Counted from the first letter of the stretch, positions 48,562 to 58,215 are shown. The stretch: DNA of 64,000 bases from an uncultured Microbacterium sp. (GCA_913774665.1 CAJYHN010000002.1:372001-436000), one strand, 5' to 3'. Numbers and translations: made by a program. The notes: generated by a model not told the origin, from the sequence alone.

Positions 48562-48594
48562 GCGTGCCCGGCCGCTCCCGGCGTCCGGGCACGC
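48562..48594. terminator. Bidirectional terminator between the M3 peptidase and GNAT genes
   Basis: GCGTGCCCGG at 48562-48571 pairs perfectly with 48585-48594, 13-base loop, between convergent genes. Confidence 0.68.
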
Positions 48595-48598
48595 CGCG

Positions 48599-49117
48599 TC
48601 AGAGCGCGTATTTGAACCCGACGTGCGAGTCGACGAACCCGAGTCGGGTGTAGAACCGGTGGGCGTCCACGCGCGCGGCATCGGAGGTGAGCTGCACGAG
48701 GGTCGCGCCGGTCGCGGGGGCGGCGACGTGCATCACCCAGCGCATCACCGCGCTGCCGATCCCGCTGGAACGCGCACTCGACGACACCCTGACCGCCTCG
48801 ACGAGCAGCCGGGTGGCTCCCTGACGTGCCATGCCGGGAATGACGGTGAGTTGCAGGGTGCCGATCACCTCACCCGCGGCGTCGTCGACGACGAGCAGAT
48901 CGTTCAACGGCGCCTCGAGGACGCCCCGCAGGGCGGTGGCGTAGGTCCCCTCGTCCGAGGCGTCGGCGCGATCGCCGCGCGCGGCACTGACGGGGTCATC
49001 CGCCAGAAGCGCCATCAGCGCGGGCAGGTCGGTCGGCTTCGCCCGGCGGACGGTCACCTCGCCGATGCGGGCGGTCAGGGTCGTGGGCAGATCGAGGTCG
49101 GAGAGCACGCTCTCCAT
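48599..49117 (-). CDS. GNAT-family N-acetyltransferase
   Basis: 172-aa acetyl-CoA-dependent acyltransferase. Motif A is VRVSSSARSSGIGSAVMRWV with the RSSGIGSA acetyl-CoA loop; the C-terminal AHRFYTRLGFVDSHVGFKY is the usual GNAT end. Substrate unknown. ATG at 49117 follows GGGGCAGG. It lies beside the second WXG cassette, but 14 bases and a different style of start separate them, so a link is unproven. Confidence 0.9.
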   Translation of the reverse strand: MESVLSDLDLPTTLTARIGEVTVRRAKPTDLPALMALLADDPVSAARGDRADASDEGTYATALRGVLEAPLNDLLVVDDAAGEVIGTLQLTVIPGMARQGATRLLVEAVRVSSSARSSGIGSAVMRWVMHVAAPATGATLVQLTSDAARVDAHRFYTRLGFVDSHVGFKYAL

Positions 49118-49130
49118 CCTGCCCCGCGCG

Positions 49131-49700
49131 TCAGCGCCAGCCGAGCACCTCGCGCACGACGGCTTGCGACGCCGGTGAACCGTCGTTCTTGAGGGAAAGC
49201 AGCTTCTCGCTGGAGACGAGAGCGCCCGACGCTCCGTAGGCGTCCGAGAGGCCCTGAACCGCCTGCCGGACGAGAGGCGCCGCGTCATTGCGATCGGCGC
49301 CGCCGCGTACCGAATAGTGGGGGTAGACGAGCAACTCGGTCCCCTCGGCCGTCGGTCGCGCACACGCGACGACCACCGTCGGAGTCGCCCCTCTCCAGAA
49401 TTTGGGGAAGAACTCCAAGCCCGTCCCCTCCGCGAAGAACTCGACGACTCCGCGCTTCCACGACTTCGCCACGTCGCCGAGGCGGACGTCATGGGCGGTC
49501 CACTCCGACCCGCTCTCCCGGATCGCGGTGGTGAAGGCGTCGCCCCCGTCGGAGAATCCCGCCGCGATGAGCGCCTCCGTGGCACGGCGGACAGCCGAGG
49601 CGGGCTCGTCACGAACGAGCATTCGCGCCCCGCCTCGCGTTAGTCCGTTCCACCGGACGGGACCGATGTGGGCGTCTTCTCCGGATCCGCGCATGATCAC
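49131..49700 (-). CDS. Hypothetical protein at the end of the second WXG cassette
   Basis: 189-aa soluble protein, no signal peptide. N-terminal helix (RRATEALIAAGF), a central beta-rich region (WKRGVVEFFAEGTGLEFFPKF; PTVVVACARP; ELLVYPHYSVRGG) and a C-terminal helix. I do not recognise the fold. GTG at 49700 gives a GTGA overlap with the WXG100 stop; ATG at 49694 or GTG at 49709 are possible. Its place suggests a cognate immunity or chaperone protein; that is a guess. Confidence 0.7.
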   Translation of the reverse strand: MIMRGSGEDAHIGPVRWNGLTRGGARMLVRDEPASAVRRATEALIAAGFSDGGDAFTTAIRESGSEWTAHDVRLGDVAKSWKRGVVEFFAEGTGLEFFPKFWRGATPTVVVACARPTAEGTELLVYPHYSVRGGADRNDAAPLVRQAVQGLSDAYGASGALVSSEKLLSLKNDGSPASQAVVREVLGWR

Positions 49701-49987
49701 AGCGACCACGCCCTCCCCACGGCGTCATCGGCTTCGCGGTAGGCCTGGGCCGCCGTCCGGGCCGCGTCGGCGGCGGCGCGACCGACATCGGCCAAGCGGG
49801 TCATCTCGGAGAGCCAGTCCCCCTGCTTGGCGGCGTACGCGTCAGCCGCGTCGCCCTGCCACCCTCCGAGAAGGGTGTTGCGGGCAGAGGCGAGTGTTGC
49901 GGTCTCGGCGGCGGTGCGCTGAACGGCGGCGTCGATGGACGAGGCCGTCTCCACGAGCCGGTCGGGCTTGATCGAAAAAGACGTCAT
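49697..49987 (-). CDS. WXG100-family protein
   Basis: 96-aa ESAT-6-like helical hairpin with W43-Q-G45 (LLGGWQGDAADAYAAKQGDW). ATG at 49987 is preceded by GGGAGAG at good spacing, so the upstream ATG was rejected. Expected to be exported as a dimer by a type VII system encoded elsewhere. Partner of the neighbouring 167-aa and 398-aa proteins. Confidence 0.88.
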   Translation of the reverse strand: MTSFSIKPDRLVETASSIDAAVQRTAAETATLASARNTLLGGWQGDAADAYAAKQGDWLSEMTRLADVGRAAADAARTAAQAYREADDAVGRAWSL

Positions 49988-50004
49988 GAGCGACGACTCT
50001 CCCT

Positions 50005-50508
50005 TCACACGTCGCGACGCGCGAGTTCGAGCGCGTCACGGATCTTGGCAAGAGCTTCGGTATAGCGCTCGTGCGAGTGACGGACGGCGGCGTCGAACTC
50101 AGCGTCGGGCGAGAGACGAGAGTCGTCCTCGGTGACGTCCTCCTCGACTTCGTCCCACGACTCACGCAGTGCGCGCAGATTCTCGGATGACATCCTCCGC
50201 AGAGCCTGGGCGGCAGAAGTCTGGTCCTCGCCGAGGAAAACCGCTTCGAGGCTGGTCTCACCGAGGTCGATGCGCGACTGCACGGTGCGCCACTCCGCGC
50301 CCATCTCGCCGGCGCGAGCACGAGCGGCACGATGCTCGTCGGCCTCTTGGCGCTCCTCTGCCTCGATCGCGGCGCGCGCGTTCTCGCGCTCGTCGTCTTC
50401 GCGGAGAAGCCGTGCGAAGGTCTCTGCCATCGTGCGGAAGTCGCCGACGAGCCGATCGTCATCGGGGCCGGGAACGTGATCCATCATCGGGTCTTCGATG
50501 CGTGCCAT
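50005..50508 (-). CDS. Charged coiled-coil protein of the second WXG cassette
   Basis: 167-aa highly charged protein with an Arg/Glu-rich coiled coil (LREDDERENARAAIEAEERQ) and acidic C-terminal helices. No membrane or signal segment. ATG overlaps the stop of the 398-aa gene; its stop is 17 bases before the WXG100 start. Probably a cytoplasmic partner in type VII secretion; family not recognised. Confidence 0.75.
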   Translation of the reverse strand: MARIEDPMMDHVPGPDDDRLVGDFRTMAETFARLLREDDERENARAAIEAEERQEADEHRAARARAGEMGAEWRTVQSRIDLGETSLEAVFLGEDQTSAAQALRRMSSENLRALRESWDEVEEDVTEDDSRLSPDAEFDAAVRHSHERYTEALAKIRDALELARRDV

Positions 50509-51704
50509 CAGACTCGCGCCGCCGCTCCGCGGGCCAGACCCTCGTACAGATCGGCCATGCGCATCGCACTGTCGGTCATCGTGCCGATGTTTCCGACCAT
50601 CCCCGAAACGAGGTCATAGATCATGTTGATCCACTTGTACGCCCACCGCGCATCTTGAATCAGGTCGTACACCGCGATTCCCGCTTCGACGGCCGCCACG
50701 AGCCAACCCGCCACGGGAACGGCAGCTTCGGCCGCGATCCTCAGAAGCTTCTGCGCGAGACGGTCGAGGATCTTCAGAATCTTGCCGACGGCTTCTTTGC
50801 ACAAAAGGATGAGCACCTTGATCGCCGTCGCCACCGTGCCCGCGGGTCCTGCCACGACGGTGTGAGCCTGCGACATCACACCGGCCGCTGCGACGAACGC
50901 CTCGGAGCCCTTGCCGGTCCACGACGCGAGGGGTGGGAGAAGCCCCATCGCGTTCTGACCGATCGCGCTCATGGCATCCCCCGCGTGCGTCCAGGCGAAC
51001 TGCGCCTCGCGCATGCGCTCCCAGTCGCCCGAGAAGGGCTTCGTCACCTCTTCGAGGAGTGAGTAGCCGACGAGCTCTTCGAAGAGCCAGTCCACTCCGC
51101 CGAAGATCGGACCTGCCTTCCAACGGATGCTCTCGATCTCGGGATCCTCGCCCTGGGGCCGAGGGAGGAAGGAGCGCACGTCCTGCTTCTCGGTGACGGT
51201 TCGAGACGCGGACAGTCCGTCTCCCACGCGGTCGGAGATTCCCGATGCCGTCCCATCGGCCCACTCGACGGCCGAGTAGCCGTCCCAGAAGGCTTGGTTG
51301 AAGAGGTTCCCGTCGGGCTCGCCGTAGCGGCTCGATGCCCCGCCCTGTGCAGCGCCGAGAGTCGGCGTGGTGCCCGGCGAATACGGCGGCGTGTCGACGC
51401 CGAGCGACGCGGCGACCTGAGCGATCGCGTCGTGAGCCGTCTGCTCGGCAGCGCGATATGCGGCGACCGTCTCGCCCATCCGCTCGGTACCGATGCCGAA
51501 GGCCTGCGACGACATATCGGCGACGCGCTTTCCGACGTCGACGATGCCGTCGCTGATCGGCTGGAACAGCTGCAGGATGAGGCCCAGCTCTCCCGCATTC
51601 AGGCGGGCGTACGTTTCGAGGTGTTCCCCGATCGCCTGCCCGTGTCCGGCCTGTCTCTCCAACACCTGCTGCGCAAGTGACAGCTGATCGGTATCGACAT
51701 CCAT
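50508..51704 (-). CDS. Large WXG100-like protein with hydrophobic C-terminal region
   Basis: 398-aa protein, first gene of the second WXG cassette. Residues 1-100 form a helical pair without a tryptophan; a Gly/Pro/Thr linker follows; a second WXG hairpin has W262-T-G264 (SWTGKGSEAFVAAAG) preceded by the usual PFSGDWERM. Residues 290-375 are hydrophobic helices (AVPVAGWLVAAVEAGIAVY). No toxin or enzyme domain is visible, so it looks like a structural or pore-like substrate rather than an enzyme effector. ATG follows a GGGGGGA run. Confidence 0.8.
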   Translation of the reverse strand: MDVDTDQLSLAQQVLERQAGHGQAIGEHLETYARLNAGELGLILQLFQPISDGIVDVGKRVADMSSQAFGIGTERMGETVAAYRAAEQTAHDAIAQVAASLGVDTPPYSPGTTPTLGAAQGGASSRYGEPDGNLFNQAFWDGYSAVEWADGTASGISDRVGDGLSASRTVTEKQDVRSFLPRPQGEDPEIESIRWKAGPIFGGVDWLFEELVGYSLLEEVTKPFSGDWERMREAQFAWTHAGDAMSAIGQNAMGLLPPLASWTGKGSEAFVAAAGVMSQAHTVVAGPAGTVATAIKVLILLCKEAVGKILKILDRLAQKLLRIAAEAAVPVAGWLVAAVEAGIAVYDLIQDARWAYKWINMIYDLVSGMVGNIGTMTDSAMRMADLYEGLARGAAARV

Positions 51705-51746
51705 TCGGTCCCCCCGGTCCGTAGGTGAAGGTGTGAGCGGAGCAGG

Positions 51747-53015
51747 TTACGCGCTCCGCCGCTTCTGTGCCAGCACGATGGTCGGCTGCGCGCGGTCTTC
51801 GACGGCCGCACGCGTGATGACGACCTTGGCGATGTCGTCGGCCGAGGGCACGTCGAACATGATCGGGCCCAGGACGTCCTCGAGAATCGCGCGCAGACCG
51901 CGCGCACCGGTCTTCCGCACGACGGCGAGGTCGGCGATCGCGCGCAGCGCGTCCTCTTCGAACTCGAGCTGCACACCGTCGAGCTCGAACATCCGCTGGT
52001 ACTGCTTGACCAGCGCGTTGCGCGGTGCCGTGAGGATCTCCATCAACGCGTCCTGGTCGAGGGGCGAGACGGATGCCACGACGGGCAGGCGACCGATGAA
52101 CTCGGGGATCAGGCCGAACTTGTGAAGATCCTCGGGCAGGGCCTCGCTGAACAGGTCGGGCGCGTCTTCCTTGCGCTGCAGCGGAGCGCCGAATCCGACG
52201 CCGTGCTTGCCGACGCGTGCCGAGATGATCTCTTCGAGGCCTGCGAAGGCCCCGGCCACGATGAACAGGACGTTCGTCGTGTCGATCTGGATGAACTCCT
52301 GGTGCGGGTGCTTGCGGCCGCCCTGCGGCGGAACCGAGGCGACCGTTCCCTCGAGGATCTTCAGCAGCGCCTGCTGCACGCCCTCGCCCGACACATCGCG
52401 TGTGATCGAGGGGTTCTCGGCCTTGCGGGCGATCTTGTCGACCTCGTCGATGTAGATGATGCCGGTCTCGGCGCGCTTGACGTCGAAGTCGGCGGCCTGC
52501 AGAAGCTTCAGCAGGATGTTCTCGACGTCCTCACCGACGTAGCCGGCCTCGGTGAGGGCGGTGGCATCGGCGACCGCGAACGGCACGTTGAGGCGCTTCG
52601 CGAGGGTCTGGGCGAGGTATGTCTTGCCGCACCCGGTGGGCCCGAGCAGCAGGATGTTGCTCTTGGCGATGTCGATCTCTTCGGCGCGCTGCTCGGCGGG
52701 CTGAAGGGTGCCGTGCGAGCGCACGCGCTTGTAGTGGTTGTAGACGGCGACGGCGAGGGCGCGCTTGGCGGGCTCCTGCCCGACGACGTACTCCTCGAGG
52801 AACGAGAAGATCTCGCGCGGCTTCGGCAGGTCGAACTCGGCGACCTCACCGGCCGACGACTCGGCCATGCGCTCTTCGATGATCTCGTTGCAGAGCTCGA
52901 CGCACTCGTCGCAGATGTAGACGCCCGGACCGGCGATCAGCTGCTGTACCTGCTTCTGGCTCTTGCCGCAGAAGGAGCACTTGAACAGGTCGGCGCTCTC
53001 ACCGATACGTGCCAT
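51747..53015 (-). CDS. clpX: ATP-dependent Clp protease ATP-binding subunit ClpX
   Basis: Hexameric unfoldase that feeds substrates to ClpP. The 422-aa protein has the zinc-binding domain with Cys13, Cys16, Cys35 and Cys38, Walker A GPTGCGKT, Walker [11 protein letters not shown], the pore GYVGED and the ClpP-docking loop GVGFGA. A 359-base gap separates it from clpP2, with a strong hairpin in between, so it likely has its own promoter. Confidence 0.98.
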   Translation of the reverse strand: MARIGESADLFKCSFCGKSQKQVQQLIAGPGVYICDECVELCNEIIEERMAESSAGEVAEFDLPKPREIFSFLEEYVVGQEPAKRALAVAVYNHYKRVRSHGTLQPAEQRAEEIDIAKSNILLLGPTGCGKTYLAQTLAKRLNVPFAVADATALTEAGYVGEDVENILLKLLQAADFDVKRAETGIIYIDEVDKIARKAENPSITRDVSGEGVQQALLKILEGTVASVPPQGGRKHPHQEFIQIDTTNVLFIVAGAFAGLEEIISARVGKHGVGFGAPLQRKEDAPDLFSEALPEDLHKFGLIPEFIGRLPVVASVSPLDQDALMEILTAPRNALVKQYQRMFELDGVQLEFEEDALRAIADLAVVRKTGARGLRAILEDVLGPIMFDVPSADDIAKVVITRAAVEDRAQPTIVLAQKRRSA

Positions 53016-53374
53016 GGCCGGTTCCTCCCGTCACCCGGCCCCCGCCGGTGTGTTACCCGAGCCTAACCCGAGCCCGAGCGAACCGAGGGCATTCGCGCGC
53101 GCGGCGGTGTCGTGATCGCCCACGGCGGACTCCCGGCATCCGCTCTCCCACCCTGTCGTCGCGAACGTCGAGCTGCCGCTATGGCCACCCCGCCGCGGCG
53201 GCAGGCGGCGCCGAGACGGCATCTCGCCGACGAGTCCGTTGCAGGGCGACGCCGGGGTGTCGGCCAGCTGCAGTCTCACGATCCGCGGTGCCCACCGTCC
53301 ACGACGACCGCCCTGCGCGACGAAGCCCCGCAGACCGAAACGGGTCTGCGGGGCTTCGTCGTGGCGCGAGGGCC
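53016..53374. other. 359-base gap between clpP2 and clpX
   Basis: Holds the clpP2 terminator hairpin (53318-53361) and the clpX promoter and ribosome binding site (GGAGGAA before the ATG). No gene, tRNA or repeat seen in the remaining 53030-53317; short open frames there have no family match. Confidence 0.5.
53318..53361 (-). terminator. Strong hairpin terminator after clpP2
   Basis: Perfect 19-bp stem, 53318-53336 with 53343-53361, loop GAAACG. No U-tract follows. Confidence 0.75.
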
Positions 53375-54037
53375 TCAGGCGGTGAGGGCCGCGGGAGTGC
53401 GCTTGCGGGTCGTGAGCACCTGGTCGACGATGCCGTACTCCATCGCCTCGGCGGCGGAGAGGATCTTGTCGCGGTCGATGTCCTTGTTGACCTTTGAAAC
53501 GTCCTGGCCGGTGTGGCGTGCCATGGTCTCTTCGAGCCAGGTGCGCATGCGAAGGATCTCCTGCGCCTGGATCTCGATGTCGGACGCCTGTCCGTGTCCG
53601 GCCTCGCCCATCGCGGGCTGGTGGATCAGGATGCGGGCGTTCGGCAGGGCGAGACGCTTGCCGGGGGCGCCGGCGGCCAGCAGCACGGATGCCGCGGAGG
53701 CGGCCTGACCGAGCACGACCGTCTGGATCTGCGGCGAGACGTACTGCATCGTGTCGTAGATCGCCGTCATGGCGGTGAAGGAGCCACCAGGCGAGTTGAT
53801 GTACATGATGATGTCGCGGTCGGGGTCCTGCGACTCGAGGACGAGCAGCTGGGCCATGACGTCGTCGGCCGACGCGTCGTCGACCTGCACGCCGAGGAAG
53901 ATCACGCGGTCTTCGAACAGCTTGTTGTAGGGGTCCTGGCGCTTGTAGCCGTAGGCCGTGCGCTCCTCGAACTGAGGAAGGACGTAGCGGCTCGAGGGCA
54001 TGTGCGATGCGGCGCCGCCGAAAGTGGGGATGTTCAT
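53375..54037 (-). CDS. clpP2: ATP-dependent Clp protease proteolytic subunit ClpP2
   Basis: 220-aa serine protease subunit. Predicted triad Ser114 (GQAAS), His139 (LIHQP) and Asp190 (DRDKIL). Actinobacteria assemble mixed ClpP1-ClpP2 rings. The longer N-terminus (about 20 extra residues, SHMPSSRYVLPQFEE) and position upstream of clpX fit ClpP2. It follows clpP1 by 23 bases. Confidence 0.96.
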   Translation of the reverse strand: MNIPTFGGAASHMPSSRYVLPQFEERTAYGYKRQDPYNKLFEDRVIFLGVQVDDASADDVMAQLLVLESQDPDRDIIMYINSPGGSFTAMTAIYDTMQYVSPQIQTVVLGQAASAASVLLAAGAPGKRLALPNARILIHQPAMGEAGHGQASDIEIQAQEILRMRTWLEETMARHTGQDVSKVNKDIDRDKILSAAEAMEYGIVDQVLTTRKRTPAALTA

Positions 54038-54060
54038 GATGGTGTGCTTTTCCTCTCGGC

Positions 54061-54645
54061 TCAGGCCGCGGTTCCGCCGCCGCCGGTGACGTCGGTGGCG
54101 TGCTCGCGCATGTGGTCGACGAAGCCGTACTCGAGCGCTTCCTGAGCGGTGAACCAGCGGTCGCGGTCACCGTCGGCGTTGATCTGCTCGACGCTCTTGC
54201 CGGTCTGGTTCGCGGTGATCTCGGCGAGACGGCGCTTCATGTCGAGGATGAGCTGCGCCTGCGTCTGGATGTCGCTCGACGTTCCGCCGAAGCCACCGTG
54301 GGGCTGGTGCAGCAGCACGCGCGCGTTCGGCGTGATGTAGCGCTTGCCCTTGGTGCCGCTGGTGAGCAGCAGCTGGCCCATGGAGGCCGCCATGCCGATG
54401 CCGACGGTGACGATGTCGTTGGGCACGAACTGCATCGTGTCGTAGATTGCCATACCGGCCGTGATCGAGCCGCCGGGCGAGTTGATGTAGAGGTAGATGT
54501 CCTTCTGCGGGTCTTCTGCGGCAAGCAGCAGGATCTTGGCGCAGATCTCGTTGGCGTTCTCGTCGCGCACCTCGGAACCGAGCCAGATGATGCGGTCCTT
54601 GAGCAGTCTGTCGAAGACGCTCGTTGCCATAAGGGGTTCGGGCAT
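54061..54645 (-). CDS. clpP1: ATP-dependent Clp protease proteolytic subunit ClpP1
   Basis: 194-aa serine protease subunit with Ser88 (GMAASMG), His113 (LLHQP) and Asp162 (DRDRWF). ATG at 54645 follows GAGGAG. First gene of the clpP1-clpP2 pair, downstream of the TPR gene. Numbering as clpP1 or clpP2 follows gene order in actinobacteria. Confidence 0.96.
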   Translation of the reverse strand: MPEPLMATSVFDRLLKDRIIWLGSEVRDENANEICAKILLLAAEDPQKDIYLYINSPGGSITAGMAIYDTMQFVPNDIVTVGIGMAASMGQLLLTSGTKGKRYITPNARVLLHQPHGGFGGTSSDIQTQAQLILDMKRRLAEITANQTGKSVEQINADGDRDRWFTAQEALEYGFVDHMREHATDVTGGGGTAA

Positions 54646-54722
54646 GTGTGCTCCTCTTCCGTGATCTGAATTGAATCTACCGGCGCGTTCCGGAGCGGGA
54701 TGCCGTGTTCGCCGCGGGCGGA

Positions 54723-55211
54723 TCAGCCCGCCTGGTCGGCGATTTCTCGCGCATATCCCGTCACGGAACGGGTATAACGCGGCAGGTGGGGGGCGAGGGC
54801 CTGAAGGGCGATGGATGCCGCCCGCTCGGGCGCTCCGCTCGACACGAGCGCGAGGGCGTAGAAGGCGGCGGCCGCGTCGTGCAGCGGCCCTTTCGGATCC
54901 CGCTCGTACTCCGCCTCGAGCATCGCCAGCGACTCCTCGGTCTTACCGAGGTTGCGGATCGTGCTCGCCAGTTGGATCGTCGCACGCGTGCGGCGCTGGT
55001 CGTCGAGTCCGATCTCGAGGGCTCGGCGGTAGAGCACCTCCGCCTCGTCCTCGACGCCGGCCGAGTCGCGCGCCCCGGCGCGTTCGAACAGCGCCAGCGC
55101 ATCGTCGGCCGGTCGCTCGGCGGCGAGCTCGTCGATCCGCTCGATCACGTGCTCGGGGCTCAGCGTGTCGTCGGCCCACACGGCATCCACCCTGCTCTGC
55201 CAGTCGTTCAT
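54723..55211 (-). CDS. TPR_5-type tetratricopeptide repeat protein
   Basis: 162-aa cytoplasmic repeat protein. Helical pairs with TPR character: [80 protein letters not shown]. Function is unknown; TPR_5 proteins are scaffolds. Start at ATG 55211 (MNDWQSRVD); ATG at 55220 is possible. The sequence 55289-55312, upstream, carries a palindromic site. Confidence 0.85.
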   Translation of the reverse strand: MNDWQSRVDAVWADDTLSPEHVIERIDELAAERPADDALALFERAGARDSAGVEDEAEVLYRRALEIGLDDQRRTRATIQLASTIRNLGKTEESLAMLEAEYERDPKGPLHDAAAAFYALALVSSGAPERAASIALQALAPHLPRYTRSVTGYAREIADQAG

Positions 55212-55288
55212 GTGTCGCATCCTCATCATCGTTCTGACCCCGTGTTCAGGCAGGAAGAGCCCACAACGCCCGGACGCTTCGAGAAGCG

Positions 55289-55312
55289 GTCCGAGTGTTC
55301 TGAACACTCAAC
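55289..55312. promoter_or_regulatory. Copy 2 of the 24-bp site, with perfect 17-bp palindrome
   Basis: GAGTGTTCTGAACACTC at 55293-55309 is a perfect palindrome about 80 bases upstream of the TPR gene. The 24-bp stretch matches 35710-35733 in reverse complement at 20 of 24 positions. Likely a binding site of an unidentified regulator. Confidence 0.55.
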
Positions 55313-55346
55313 GGGGTCGTTCCCCCGGACGGCGCCCGGAAATGAA

Positions 55347-55384
55347 AGAAGGGGGCGGATGCCACGGCATCCGCCCCCTTCTTC
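55347..55384 (-). terminator. Terminator of tig
   Basis: 18-bp stem with apical ACG loop, 55347-55364 with 55367-55384, made around an inverted GGATGCC/GGCATCC pair, followed by TTCATTT on the minus strand. Confidence 0.8.
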
Positions 55385-55389
55385 ACGGC

Positions 55390-56892
55390 TTACTCGCTGT
55401 CAGCGGCCTCGTCGGTCTTCTTCTTGGCGGGGGCGCGCTTCTTGGCGGGAGCCTTCGCGGGGGTCTCCTCCGCGGCGGGCGCCTCGTCCGCGTCGGCCTT
55501 CTTCTTCGCGGGGGCGCGCTTCTTGGCGGGAGCCTTCGCGGGTGCCTCCTCGACGGCGGCCTCCTCGGCGGGAGCCTCGTCGGCGTCGTCGTCACCCTCG
55601 ACGGGCTCTTCGCCCTCGACGGCGACGAAACCGGTCAGGTCGACGGGCTTGCCGTCGGTGTCGACGACGGTGACCTTGCCGAGCGCGATCGCGAGGGCCT
55701 TGTTGCGGGCGACCTCACCGACGAGCGCGGGCAGCTGGTTGCCCTGCTGCAGCGCGTTGACGAAGTCCTGCGGCGCCATGTTGTACTGCGCGGCCGACTG
55801 GATGAGGTACTGGGTCAGCTCGTCCTGCGACACCTGCACGTTGGCGTCTTCGGCGATCTTGTCGAGGACCATCTGCGTGCGGAACTGCTTCTCGCTCGCC
55901 TCGGTGACCTCGGCGCGGTGCTCGTCGTCTTCGAGGCGGTTCTCGCCCTCGAGGTGCTGGTGCACCTCGTCCTCGATGAGCTGCGGCGGGACCGGGATCT
56001 CGACGGCCTCGAGGAGCGCCTCGATGAACTTGTCGCGCGCGGCGGAGCCCTGCGTGAACACGGCCTGCTGCGACACGCGCTCGCTGAGCGACTCGCGCAG
56101 TTCGGCGATGGTGTCGAATTCCGACGCCATCTGCGCGAAGTCGTCGTCGGCCTCGGGGAGCTCGCGCTCCTTGACGGCGGTGATGGTGACCGAGACCTCG
56201 GCCTCTTCACCGGCGTGCTCGCCGCCGACCAGCTTCGAACGGAACGTGGTCTGCTCGTCGGCCGTCAGCGACTCGATGGCCTCGTCGATGCCCTCGAGCA
56301 GTTCGCCCGAGCCGATCTCGTACGACACGCCCTCGGCGCGGTCGATCTCGTTGCCGTCGATCGTGGCGACCAGGTCGAGCTCGACGAAGTCACCGGTCTT
56401 GGCGGGACGGTCGACCGTGATGAGCGTGCCGAAGCGCGCGCGGAGGCGGTCGAGCTCGGCGTCGATACCGGCCTCGTCGACCTCGGCGGCGTCGACCGTC
56501 ACCGTGATCGAGTCGTACGCGGGCAGGTCGAACTCGGGGCGCACGTCGACCTCGACGTCGACGATCAGATCGCCCGAGAAGTCCTTGAGCTCGGGGAGCT
56601 CGACGATCTCGGCGTTCGGGCGACCGATGACGCGCAGCTCGTTGGCCTCGACGGCCTCGCGGTAGAACCCGTCGAGCCCCTCGTTGACCGCGTGCTCGAT
56701 GACGGCGCCGCGGCCCATGCGCTGGTCGATGATCGGCGCGGGCACCTTGCCCTTGCGGAAGCCGGGGATCTGCACGTCGCGGGCGATGTGCTCGTAGGCG
56801 TGGGCGATGCTCGGCTTGAGCTCGTCGGGCGAAACCGTGATGTGCAGCTTGACCCGGGTGGGGCTGAGCTTCTCGACGGTGCTGTTGACCAT
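55390..56892 (-). CDS. tig: Trigger factor chaperone/peptidyl-prolyl isomerase
   Basis: Ribosome-bound chaperone at the exit tunnel. The 500-aa protein has the ribosome-binding signature GFRKGKVP near residue 45, an FKBP-type isomerase domain ([19 protein letters not shown]), a helical C-terminal domain and then an acidic-basic tail of about 70 residues. The tail contains a near-duplicated [13 protein letters not shown] element, flanked by acidic Glu/Ala runs; similar Lys/Ala tails occur in actinobacterial nucleic acid-binding proteins. ATG at 56892 begins MVNSTVEKL. tRNA-Pro lies just upstream. Confidence 0.97.
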   Translation of the reverse strand: MVNSTVEKLSPTRVKLHITVSPDELKPSIAHAYEHIARDVQIPGFRKGKVPAPIIDQRMGRGAVIEHAVNEGLDGFYREAVEANELRVIGRPNAEIVELPELKDFSGDLIVDVEVDVRPEFDLPAYDSITVTVDAAEVDEAGIDAELDRLRARFGTLITVDRPAKTGDFVELDLVATIDGNEIDRAEGVSYEIGSGELLEGIDEAIESLTADEQTTFRSKLVGGEHAGEEAEVSVTITAVKERELPEADDDFAQMASEFDTIAELRESLSERVSQQAVFTQGSAARDKFIEALLEAVEIPVPPQLIEDEVHQHLEGENRLEDDEHRAEVTEASEKQFRTQMVLDKIAEDANVQVSQDELTQYLIQSAAQYNMAPQDFVNALQQGNQLPALVGEVARNKALAIALGKVTVVDTDGKPVDLTGFVAVEGEEPVEGDDDADEAPAEEAAVEEAPAKAPAKKRAPAKKKADADEAPAAEETPAKAPAKKRAPAKKKTDEAADSE

Positions 56893-56964
56893 GCGGTTCG
56901 TTCTCCTCGTGTGGCCCGCGCGCACGCGGGGGCCGATTGGGCCTGTGGTCTGTGGGGCCGTTCG

Positions 56965-57038
56965 TCGGGGCGACAGGATTTGAACCTGCGGCCTCCCGCT
57001 CCCAAAGCGGGCGCTCTACCAAGCTGAGCTACGCCCCG
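56965..57038 (-). tRNA. tRNA-Pro(TGG)
   Basis: 74-nt cloverleaf on the minus strand: acceptor CGGGGCG/CGCCCCG, anticodon stem CCCGC/GCGGG around loop TTTGGGA with anticodon TGG, T arm GGTTCAAATCC, discriminator A. CCA is not encoded (CGA follows). Confidence 0.95.
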
Positions 57039-57231
57039 GGGCGGCGCGCGGCACGCGCCGACGAAACGACCGCTGAAAGTCTAGTCGATAGCCCTGGCTG
57101 CGCCGATTTCACCGGCCCCCTTGTGCGCGAGAGCGGAGGGATGCCGACACCCCCGCGTTCGCAACGGGCCTCAGGGTGTCGTAGAGTAGGGGCGTCCGAC
57201 TTCGCGGTTCGTCAGAAAACCGCGGAAATCC

Positions 57232-57305
57232 GGGGCTGTAGCTTAGTGGTAAAGCCTCTGTCTTCCAAACAGATGATGCGAGTTCGATTCTCGTCAGCCC
57301 CTCCA
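57232..57305 (+). tRNA. tRNA-Gly(TCC)
   Basis: 74-nt cloverleaf: acceptor GGGGCTG/CAGCCCC, anticodon stem TCTGT/ACAGA around loop CTTCCAA with anticodon TCC, T arm AGTTCGATTCT, discriminator T and encoded CCA, followed by TTTTT. TAGAGT at 57182-57187 is a candidate -10. Confidence 0.95.
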
Positions 57306-57425
57306 TTTTTCCCGTCTCGCTCGCCGCCTAGCGCCTTCTCTCGCGTCTCTTCCGGGGCATCCTTCGCGCTTGATACGTTGTTGGCGAGCGTGCGGGGCGC
57401 GCGCGGACGCGGAATGGGGCGGCAG

Positions 57426-58076
57426 ATGCGCGGAACGACGACGATACGGCGCGCTTTCGCGCTCTCCCTCGCGGGAATCATGGTGACCGGGCTCACCGCG
57501 TGCACCGGAAGCCCCGACGCGGGAGGCGACTTCTCCGCGCAACGTGAGACGGTGACCGCTTTCATGAGTGCTCTCGAACGCGGCGACGCCCAACAGGCGG
57601 CAACCTACCTCTCCGACACCACGTCGTTCCCGCGGGGGGCGCTCACCGATGACTTCTACGCGAAGGCCGTCGCTCGTCCCACCGCCGCGACCATCACCGT
57701 CGCCACCGAGATCGACGGAAAAGTCGCCGTCCAGCTGGACTTCCGTCTCGGCGACGACGACCGCGAGTTGGATCTGATGCTCGATCGGTCGACGCCACCG
57801 CGCATCGAGCAGTGGTCGGGAATGCCGACCATCCTCCGCTCTGCCGACGGTGCCGGCCGCCTCGAGATCTCCCAGGCCCTGACGATCGACCTCGACACGC
57901 AGTCGACCTCCGCCGCGCTTCTCCCCGCGCGATATCGGATGGCCTTCACGGGCACCTCGAACACAGAGAACGTCGGTGCTTTCGAGCTGGACTTCCCCGT
58001 GACACCGGATGCCGTGGACACGCAATTGCCCGACGGTGTCGGCTTCGCCGGAGGAGCGCTCGCGTTCGGCGACTGA
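57426..58076 (+). CDS. Lipoprotein of unknown function
   Basis: 216-aa exported protein. Signal helix FALSLAGIMVTGL ends in lipobox LTAC. The mature part begins with a Gly/Asp linker, then a small helix-rich domain (VTAFMSALERGDAQQAATYL) like the N-terminal transpeptidase-associated NTF2-like region, and beta-rich sequence. No catalytic motif seen. ATG at 57426 is preferred to the ATG 12 bases earlier. Transcribed alone. Confidence 0.75.
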   Translation: MRGTTTIRRAFALSLAGIMVTGLTACTGSPDAGGDFSAQRETVTAFMSALERGDAQQAATYLSDTTSFPRGALTDDFYAKAVARPTAATITVATEIDGKVAVQLDFRLGDDDRELDLMLDRSTPPRIEQWSGMPTILRSADGAGRLEISQALTIDLDTQSTSAALLPARYRMAFTGTSNTENVGAFELDFPVTPDAVDTQLPDGVGFAGGALAFGD

Positions 58077-58105
58077 TGCCCTCGATCAGCGGTCGGTGGG
58101 TCGCG

Positions 58106-58122
58106 CGGCGGAGGCTCCGCCG
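58106..58122. terminator. Small bidirectional hairpin after the lipoprotein
   Basis: CGGCGGAG at 58106-58113 pairs with CTCCGCCG at 58115-58122 (loop effectively three to five bases), between convergent genes. Weak, GC only. Confidence 0.45.
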
Positions 58123-58215
58123 TCACCCCGGGTCACGGCATCCGGAATCTGCTGTGCCGAGCGATGACGCTCCCCGTGCGTGAGATAGAGCGACAAGCCC
58201 ACGTCGAACGTCGAG

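Noticed and set aside
55165-57027. Plus-strand open frame over tig
   Set aside because: Antisense shadow of tig and crossing the tRNA-Pro gene.
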